This document shows positions 59,500 through 64,000 of a DNA stretch of 64,000 bases, piece by piece. Position 1 is the first letter of the stretch, and each line of letters starts with the position of its first letter. The stretch lies in the NCBI GenBank assembly GCA_020852655.1, contig JADZAI010000057.1:1-64000 (forward strand), written 5' to 3'. The DNA comes from Alphaproteobacteria bacterium (lineage in GTDB: Bacteria; Pseudomonadota; Alphaproteobacteria; Micropepsales; Micropepsaceae). The notes under the pieces are model-generated. The model made no database searches. It saw only the letters and a list, made by a program, of their open reading frames with translations, and was not told where the DNA came from. Both the position numbers and the translations under genes were made by a program.

Positions 59500-60519
59500 A
59501 TGCTGAAGATCGACGGGCTCGTGCGCCGCTTCGGCGTCACGGCGGCGCTGGACGGCGCCAGTCTGGAAGTGAAGAAGGGCGCCTTCCTCGCCCTGCTCGG
59601 GCCCTCCGGGTCGGGCAAGACGACCCTCCTGCGCATCCTCGGCGGTCTCGACTTCGCCGATTCCGGCAGCGTGACTTTCGAGAACCAGGACTGGCTGAGC
59701 CTATCGACGCAGGCGCGCCGCGCAGGCTTCGTCTTCCAGAACTACGCGCTGTTCCGCCACATGAGCGTGGCGAAGAATATCGGCTTCGGCCTGCGCATCC
59801 GCAGCGCGTCCCAGCGCCCCTCGAAGCTCGAGATCGACCGCCGTGTCGACGAGCTGCTCGATCTCGTTCAGTTGCCTGGCCTCGGCAGGCGGTACCCTAG
59901 CCAGCTCTCGGGCGGCCAGCGCCAGCGTGTCGCCCTGGCGCGGGCGCTCGCGATCGAGCCGCGCATCCTGCTGCTCGACGAGCCCTTCGGCGCGCTCGAT
60001 GCCAAGGTCCGCAAGGAACTGCGCCGCTGGCTGCGCGACCTGCACGACCGCACCGGCGTCACCACCGTCTTCGTCACGCACGACCAGGAGGAGGCGCTCG
60101 ACCTCGCCGATGTCGTCGCCGTGATGAACAAGGGCCGCATCGAGCAGGCCGGCACGCCGCGCGCGATCTTCGACAATCCGGCGACGTCCTTCGTCGCCGA
60201 GTTCATCGGCGGCGCCGCCAAGTTCAACGGCCGCGTCGAAGGCGGTACCTTCACAGGCTCCGGTCTCACCGCGCGGACCGACCAGGTCCATCTCGGCGCG
60301 GCCAACGCCTATGTGCGCCCGCATGATTGGACGATCGTAGAGGACGGCGGCATGCCGGTGCGCGTCATCAACATCCTCGACGCCGGCCCGCTGACCCGCC
60401 TCGACTGCCGCACCGACACCGGGGCGCTGCTCGAAGTCGTCCTCCCGCCGGGCGCCCAGCGGCCCGAAGGTCCGGCCATCCGGGTGGCCCCATCGGCCCT
60501 CCGCGTCTTCCCCGCCTGA
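59500..60519 (+). CDS. cysA: Sulfate ABC transporter ATP-binding protein CysA
   Basis: A 339-residue ATPase that powers sulfate import. Walker A GPSGSGKT is at 34-41, the signature is Leu-Ser-Gly-Gly-Gln-Arg-Gln-Arg (about 135-142), and Walker B Leu-Leu-Leu-Asp-Glu-Pro-Phe-Gly-Ala-Leu-Asp follows. The C-terminal TOBE-like domain (about 235-335) is present. The ATG at 59500 starts the canonical Leu-Lys-Ile-Asp-Gly strand. It has a weak ribosome binding site, so it probably relies on coupling with cysW. It is the last gene of the porin-sbp-cysTWA unit. Confidence 0.95.
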   Translation: MLKIDGLVRRFGVTAALDGASLEVKKGAFLALLGPSGSGKTTLLRILGGLDFADSGSVTFENQDWLSLSTQARRAGFVFQNYALFRHMSVAKNIGFGLRIRSASQRPSKLEIDRRVDELLDLVQLPGLGRRYPSQLSGGQRQRVALARALAIEPRILLLDEPFGALDAKVRKELRRWLRDLHDRTGVTTVFVTHDQEEALDLADVVAVMNKGRIEQAGTPRAIFDNPATSFVAEFIGGAAKFNGRVEGGTFTGSGLTARTDQVHLGAANAYVRPHDWTIVEDGGMPVRVINILDAGPLTRLDCRTDTGALLEVVLPPGAQRPEGPAIRVAPSALRVFPA

Positions 60520-60650
60520 TCGGATGACTTCGCCGGTCACGCGGAACGGTGGAAGGCTCGTGATCGCGGGGAACTTCTCCGGCGGCGCCCTCGTTTAAGG
60601 CCGGTCACAGCCGCTTCGCCGGACGTGGCGCCAACGATCCGGTAGGAGCC

Positions 60651-61370
60651 ATGTCCACTGGCCGCCCCACGGCCCGCGTCATCGCGGCGCCTCCCGCTCA
60701 GCCCCTGCGCGCCCTTGCGGTCGTCGCCGAGGCGCTGCCGCGGGATGAATATCTCGCCGACCTGATGGTCCACGTCGCCGGCGTGCTCTTCGGCCTTGTC
60801 GGCGCGATCGCCCTCATCGACATGGCGGCGGACGGCGATGCGGTGCTCTTCGCTTCGACCATCACCTACGCGCTCGGCCTTCTCGCAATGCTGGGGTGCT
60901 CCTGCGCCTACAATGTCTCCTGCCCGCTGCCCAAGACGTCCTGGCTGCGCCGTGCCGACCACGCCGCGATCTTCGTGATGATCGCCGGCTCGATCACGCC
61001 CTTCGCCCTCCAGGGCGAACCGTCCTGGCGTCTCGCCGGCCTCGCCCTGATCTGGTCGATCGCCCTCGGCGCCGCCGCCGTGAAGCTTCTGCGGCCCGGC
61101 CGCCACGAGCGCGAGATGATCTACGCCTATGTCGCGCTCGGCTGGAGCGGCCTCGTGCTCCTCGCCGCGCAAGTGAGCGAACTGCCGCGCGAGGCGGCGG
61201 TGCTGCTGATCACCGGCGTCGTCATCTACACCGGCGGCGTCTTCTTCCATCTGTCCGAGAAACTGCGCTTCAGCCGCGCCCTCTGGCACGCCTGTGTCCT
61301 CACCGCCGCCGTCTGCCACTACCTCGCCATCCGCGACGGCGTCGTCCTGTCGCAGCTCATGCCCGCCTAG
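60651..61370 (+). CDS. Hemolysin III family (TrhA/YqfA-like, PAQR-related) membrane protein
   Basis: A 239-residue protein with seven membrane helices. The family elements are Arg-Arg-Ala-Asp-His-Ala-Ala-Ile-Phe-Val-Met-Ile-Ala-Gly-Ser and Leu-Trp-His-Ala-Cys-Val-Leu-Thr-Ala-Ala-Val-Cys-His-Tyr, which supply the conserved His/Asp metal site of PAQR proteins. The name hemolysin III is historical; bacterial members such as TrhA are tied to membrane lipid homeostasis. The start is ATG 60651 with GGTAGGAGCC. A small hairpin terminator follows at 61406. Confidence 0.9.
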   Translation: MSTGRPTARVIAAPPAQPLRALAVVAEALPRDEYLADLMVHVAGVLFGLVGAIALIDMAADGDAVLFASTITYALGLLAMLGCSCAYNVSCPLPKTSWLRRADHAAIFVMIAGSITPFALQGEPSWRLAGLALIWSIALGAAAVKLLRPGRHEREMIYAYVALGWSGLVLLAAQVSELPREAAVLLITGVVIYTGGVFFHLSEKLRFSRALWHACVLTAAVCHYLAIRDGVVLSQLMPA

Positions 61371-61405
61371 ATCGCCGGCTTTTCGAAAGGCGAACCCATA
61401 GACCC

Positions 61406-61423
61406 GCGCCTTACGGCGCTTTT
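61406..61423 (+). terminator. Short rho-independent terminator after the HlyIII gene
   Basis: A 5-bp stem, GCGCC (61406-61410) and GGCGC (61415-61419), with a TTAC loop, followed by TTTT. It is short, but it is placed between the HlyIII stop and the thiolase start. Confidence 0.5.
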
Positions 61424-61480
61424 GCCAAGCCGCGCCAAAGCCCCTACAACCCGCTGACACAATGTCAGGAGGGATCAGTC

Positions 61481-62692
61481 ATGCGTGAAGCCGTCATCGT
61501 CTCAACCGCCCGTACGGGCCTCGCCAAAGCGGTGCGGGGCGGGTTCAACGACACGCATGGCGCCGCGATGGCGGGGCATACCGTGAAGCACGCGTTGGCC
61601 AAGGCCGGCGTCGATCCCGCCGAGCTTGAGGACGTCTACATGGGCTGCGCCTCGCCGGAAGGCGCGACCGGCATGAACGTCGCCCGTCAGGCGGCGCTGT
61701 GGGCCGGCTGCCCGGTCACGACCTCGGGCGTCACCGTCAACCGCTTCTGCTCTTCAGGCCTCCAGACCGTCGCGATGGCGGCGCAGCAGATCATCACCGA
61801 CGGCACGGACATCGCGATCGGTGCGGGCGTCGAGTCGATCTCGCTGAACCAGGCCTCGGGCAAGACCAACCGTTACCGCATCACCGAAGAAAAGCTGATG
61901 GCGAGCCATCCGGCGCTCTGGATGACGATGATCGAGACTGCCGAGATCGTCGCCGAGCGCTACAAGGTCAGCCGCGATGTGCAGGACGAGTTCAGCCTGG
62001 AGAGCCAGCGCCGCACCGCCGCCGCGCAGCAGGCCGGCAAGTTCGCGGGCGAGATCGTGCCGATGGAGACCAAGATGGTCGTCATCGACAAGAACACCAA
62101 GGAAGCCTCGAAGGTCGACTACGTCGTCACCAAGGACGAGTGCAACCGCCCCGACACGACGCTCGACGGCCTGAAGTCTCTGCCGCCGGTGTTCAAGGAC
62201 GGGCAGCAGATCAAGGAAGGCAAATACGTCACCGCCGGCAATGCCTCGCAGCTGTCCGACGGCGCCGCCTCCGTGCTGCTGATGGAAGCCGGTGAAGCTT
62301 CGCGCCGCGGACTGAAGCCGCTCGGCGCCTTCCGTGGCTTTGCCGTCGCGGGCTGCGAGCCCGATGAGATGGGCATTGGCCCGGTCTTCGCGATCCCGCG
62401 CCTGCTGAAGCGCCACGGCCTCAAGATCGACGACATCGACCTCTGGGAGCTGAACGAGGCCTTCGCCAGCCAGGCCGTCTACGTCCGCGACCGCATGGGC
62501 ATCGACCCGGCCAAGCTGAACGTCAACGGCGGCGCGATCTCGATCGGCCATCCCTTCGGCATGACGGGTGCGCGGTGCACCGGCCACCTCCTCCTGGAGG
62601 GTCAGCGCCGGCCGAACTCGAAATACGGCATCGTCACGATGTGCATCGGCGGCGGCATGGGCGCAGCCGGCCTCTTCGAGATCTATCACTGA
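61481..62692 (+). CDS. Acetyl-CoA C-acyltransferase (thiolase)
   Basis: A 403-residue thiolase. The nucleophile Cys lies in Asn-Arg-Phe-Cys-Ser-Ser-Gly-Leu, the His in Ile-Gly-His-Pro-Phe-Gly-Met-Thr-Gly and the second Cys in Met-Cys-Ile-Gly-Gly-Gly-Met-Gly, with Asn-Glu-Ala-Phe-Ala. In the second element, Phe replaces the more usual Leu. It differs from the 19145 thiolase and probably serves another chain length or pathway. AGGAGGGATCAGTC precedes the ATG. The GNAT gene begins at its stop. Confidence 0.94.
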   Translation: MREAVIVSTARTGLAKAVRGGFNDTHGAAMAGHTVKHALAKAGVDPAELEDVYMGCASPEGATGMNVARQAALWAGCPVTTSGVTVNRFCSSGLQTVAMAAQQIITDGTDIAIGAGVESISLNQASGKTNRYRITEEKLMASHPALWMTMIETAEIVAERYKVSRDVQDEFSLESQRRTAAAQQAGKFAGEIVPMETKMVVIDKNTKEASKVDYVVTKDECNRPDTTLDGLKSLPPVFKDGQQIKEGKYVTAGNASQLSDGAASVLLMEAGEASRRGLKPLGAFRGFAVAGCEPDEMGIGPVFAIPRLLKRHGLKIDDIDLWELNEAFASQAVYVRDRMGIDPAKLNVNGGAISIGHPFGMTGARCTGHLLLEGQRRPNSKYGIVTMCIGGGMGAAGLFEIYH

Positions 62693-63237
62693 CGGCCGCT
62701 TTCACCCTCCGCGCAGGCGGCGGCGCCGACGTCGCCGCCTGCACTGCGATCGAGATCGCGGCCGCCGAGAAGTTTCGCGCGGTGGGGATGGACGACCTCG
62801 TCGCCATCACATCAGGCGATGCCTACATGGCAAGCCACGGTGCCGAACACGCCGCCGACGACAGCCTCATCGTCTCCGAAACATCCGACGGCCTCGCCGG
62901 CTATGTCGCGCTCTCCATCGTCGACGGCCTCGCCCATGTCTGCGAGATCGACGTCGACCCGAGATTTGCCGGACAAAATATCGGCCGCGCGCTGATGCTG
63001 GCAGCCGAGGATTGGGCGCGGGGCAGGCGCCTCGAGGCCCTCAGCCTATCCACCTTCATCGACGTCCCCTGGAACGGCCCCTGGTATGGCCGCCTCGGCT
63101 ACGAGCCCTATCCCGCCGGCGCATGGGGGCCGGGCCATCGCGCCATCTGGCAGGGCCAGGTCGAAAGCGCGCTCGACACCACGAAGCGCTGGATGATGAT
63201 CAAGCGCCTTCCTGACCTTACGAAAGCGAAAGGTTGA
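62689..63237 (+). CDS. GNAT family N-acetyltransferase (probable CTG start)
   Basis: A GNAT acetyltransferase of about 182 residues. The acetyl-CoA-binding region shows Val-Cys-Glu-Ile-Asp-Val-Asp-Pro-Arg-Phe-Ala-Gly-Gln-Asn-Ile-Gly-Arg-Ala-Leu (motif A, about 81-99) and Pro-Trp-Tyr-Gly-Arg-Leu-Gly-Tyr near the end. There is no ATG, GTG or TTG at the domain start. The first in-frame triplet is CTG, whose last two bases are the TG of the thiolase TGA (CTGA), so a non-standard start coupled to thiolase translation is likely; an upstream start inside the thiolase gene is the alternative. The substrate is unknown. Confidence 0.7.
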   Translation: MTAAFTLRAGGGADVAACTAIEIAAAEKFRAVGMDDLVAITSGDAYMASHGAEHAADDSLIVSETSDGLAGYVALSIVDGLAHVCEIDVDPRFAGQNIGRALMLAAEDWARGRRLEALSLSTFIDVPWNGPWYGRLGYEPYPAGAWGPGHRAIWQGQVESALDTTKRWMMIKRLPDLTKAKG

Positions 63238-63319
63238 ACGCGTTCCAGTTTTGCGCTTAGCTTCCTGCACAAGACGCAAAAGCTTCGGCCGACAGGGCCG
63301 CTCAAGGGAAGGAAAGCAC

Positions 63320-63946
63320 ATGGCAGCAATGGCCAAGACCCCGCCGGCCGAGAAGCCTGAATATCTGGGCCTGCTCAATGCGATTTCGCTGGCCGAAAGC
63401 CAGGCCGGCGTCTATCTGCGCGCCTGGGCGAACGTGACGGAAGACTGCGAACTTGCCGAAACGCTGCGTTTTGTTGCGGCGCGCGAATCCAACCACGGCG
63501 AGACGTTCTGCCGCCGCATCGCCGAACTCGGCTTCGAGCTGAAGCCGAAGAACGATCCGAAGGCGGAGGAATATCTGCTGAAGCTCGCCAATCCGAAGGT
63601 GTCCGACTGCGAGAAGATCGGCCCCGAGCGCGCCGAGGGCGGCCCCGATGTCTTCGCCGATATCGACAAGGCGATCGCCGCCGGCAAATACGACCCGATG
63701 ACCGAGAACATGCTGCGCTGGTACATCACCGAGGAGCGCGACTCCGGCAAGCGCCTCAAGAAGCAGTACGATCGTATCCGGGACGGGATGAAGGCGGCGA
63801 TGGCACAGCCCGCCGCGGCGAACGGCAACGGCAAGATGGCCGCCGCCGGCCCCAGCGCGGACGCGCAGGCGATCATGGCCTGCATGACCGAAGGCTTCGC
63901 CCGGCTGGAGAAAACCCTCGCGAAGCTGATCCACAATCTGAAATAG
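63320..63946 (+). CDS. Ferritin-like-fold protein of unknown function
   Basis: A 208-residue protein with a four-helix pattern. The first helix pair contains Ala-Glu26-Ser-Gln and Glu56-Ser-Asn-His59 (ExxH), as in rubrerythrin-like/ferritin-like diiron proteins. A second pair (about 130-160) carries Ile-Thr-Glu-Glu-Arg-Asp-Ser-Gly. An Ala/Gly-rich linker precedes a short C-terminal helix. It may bind a diiron site but could also be a non-metal relative. The start at 63320 is set by GGGAAGGAAAGCAC. It ends at the strong terminator at 63969. Confidence 0.75.
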   Translation: MAAMAKTPPAEKPEYLGLLNAISLAESQAGVYLRAWANVTEDCELAETLRFVAARESNHGETFCRRIAELGFELKPKNDPKAEEYLLKLANPKVSDCEKIGPERAEGGPDVFADIDKAIAAGKYDPMTENMLRWYITEERDSGKRLKKQYDRIRDGMKAAMAQPAAANGNGKMAAAGPSADAQAIMACMTEGFARLEKTLAKLIHNLK

Positions 63947-63968
63947 GGTCCGCCCTGAAGCCTTGCGC

Positions 63969-63994
63969 GCGGCGCCCGAACCTCCGGGCGCCGC
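63969..63994 (+). terminator. Rho-independent terminator after the ferritin-like gene
   Basis: A perfect 10-bp GC stem, GCGGCGCCCG (63969-63978) and CGGGCGCCGC (63985-63994), with a 6-base loop AACCTC, followed by TTTCGT. It lies 23 bases after the stop codon. Confidence 0.85.
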
Positions 63995-64000
63995 TTTCGT

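Noticed and set aside
60651-61370. Hemolysin III as a virulence toxin
   Set aside because: The sequence is a PAQR-like membrane protein; the name is historical and gives no evidence of haemolysis.
1-64000. tRNA, rRNA, CRISPR array, prophage or replication origin
   Set aside because: None noticed by eye on either strand; no clover-leaf-like cluster, phage structural gene or repeat-spacer pattern was seen. A dedicated scan (tRNAscan-SE, CRISPR finder) was not possible.

Overview
This is about 64 kb of high-GC, densely packed DNA. It looks alphaproteobacterial. The evidence is the gene families present (ligase-associated DNA-damage-response genes, DUF2239, DUF1272 and DUF2855 proteins, an OprP-type porin beside a CysTWA sulfate importer, many crotonases and SDRs), the frequent GTG starts and ATGA stop/start overlaps, and an intergenic palindromic repeat of a type common in alphaproteobacteria. 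Nothing fixes the order or genus. I see no rRNA, tRNA, CRISPR array or prophage. The content is chromosomal, with one likely insertion-sequence scar at the left edge.

Layout. 0-3.3 kb: ligase-associated repair genes (exonuclease and ATP-dependent ligase; the divergent helicase is cut off, apparently by an IS end). 3.3-5 kb: two tandem paralogous membrane proteins. 5-7 kb: a 2,4-dienoyl-CoA-reductase-like SDR and biotin synthase. 7-7.6 kb: a DUF433/DUF5615 toxin-antitoxin-like pair with a frameshifted second gene. 7.6-13.7 kb: ene-reductase, a coupled hydrolase/quinone reductase/permease operon, and an N-acyl-D-amino-acid deacylase-like amidohydrolase. 13.7-18.9 kb: DUF2239 and GIY-YIG genes, a DUF2855 protein, a CDF metal exporter with its MerR regulator, a hydrolase and a TetR regulator. 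19.1-22.6 kb: beta-oxidation thiolase plus FadJ-like fusion. 22.6-26.2 kb: TetR-MFP-ABC exporter operon. 26.3-32 kb: two large, distantly paralogous secreted proteins of unknown function flanking a patatin lipoprotein and an SDR. 32-39 kb: crotonases, thioesterase, hydrolase, a glycine-rich protein, a VWA lipoprotein and small secreted proteins. 39-42 kb: a cluster with three DJ-1/PfpI-type domains. 42-47 kb: methyltransferase, R-specific hydratase, GST, dienoyl-CoA isomerase and acyltransferase-3. 47-52.3 kb: aldo/keto reductase-SDR-patatin operon and tandem hotdog thioesterases. 52.6-60.5 kb: CHASE3 hybrid kinase, an Rrf2 regulator and a porin-sulfate ABC operon. 60.6-64 kb: HlyIII protein, second thiolase, GNAT and ferritin-like genes.

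How the genes fit together. Three themes recur. The first is acyl-CoA metabolism: thiolases at 19.1 and 61.5 kb, the FadJ-like fusion, four further hydratases or isomerases, a dienoyl-CoA reductase-like SDR and several thioesterases together cover saturated and unsaturated fatty-acid degradation. The second is envelope and lipid turnover: two patatins, three other alpha/beta hydrolases, lipoproteins and secreted proteins of unknown function. The third is sulfur acquisition, with a porin, periplasmic binding protein and ABC importer probably controlled by the adjacent Rrf2 regulator. Several local regulatory sites are visible: a MerR-type promoter with a 19-bp spacer, a perfect 26-bp TetR-type palindrome, a hairpin between sbp and cysT that may set expression ratios, and a hairpin that includes the porin ribosome binding site.

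No system here can be called new from sequence alone. The best candidates for something undescribed are the secreted paralogue pair around the patatin lipoprotein, the tandem membrane paralogues, the glycine-rich protein and the three-member DJ-1/PfpI cluster.
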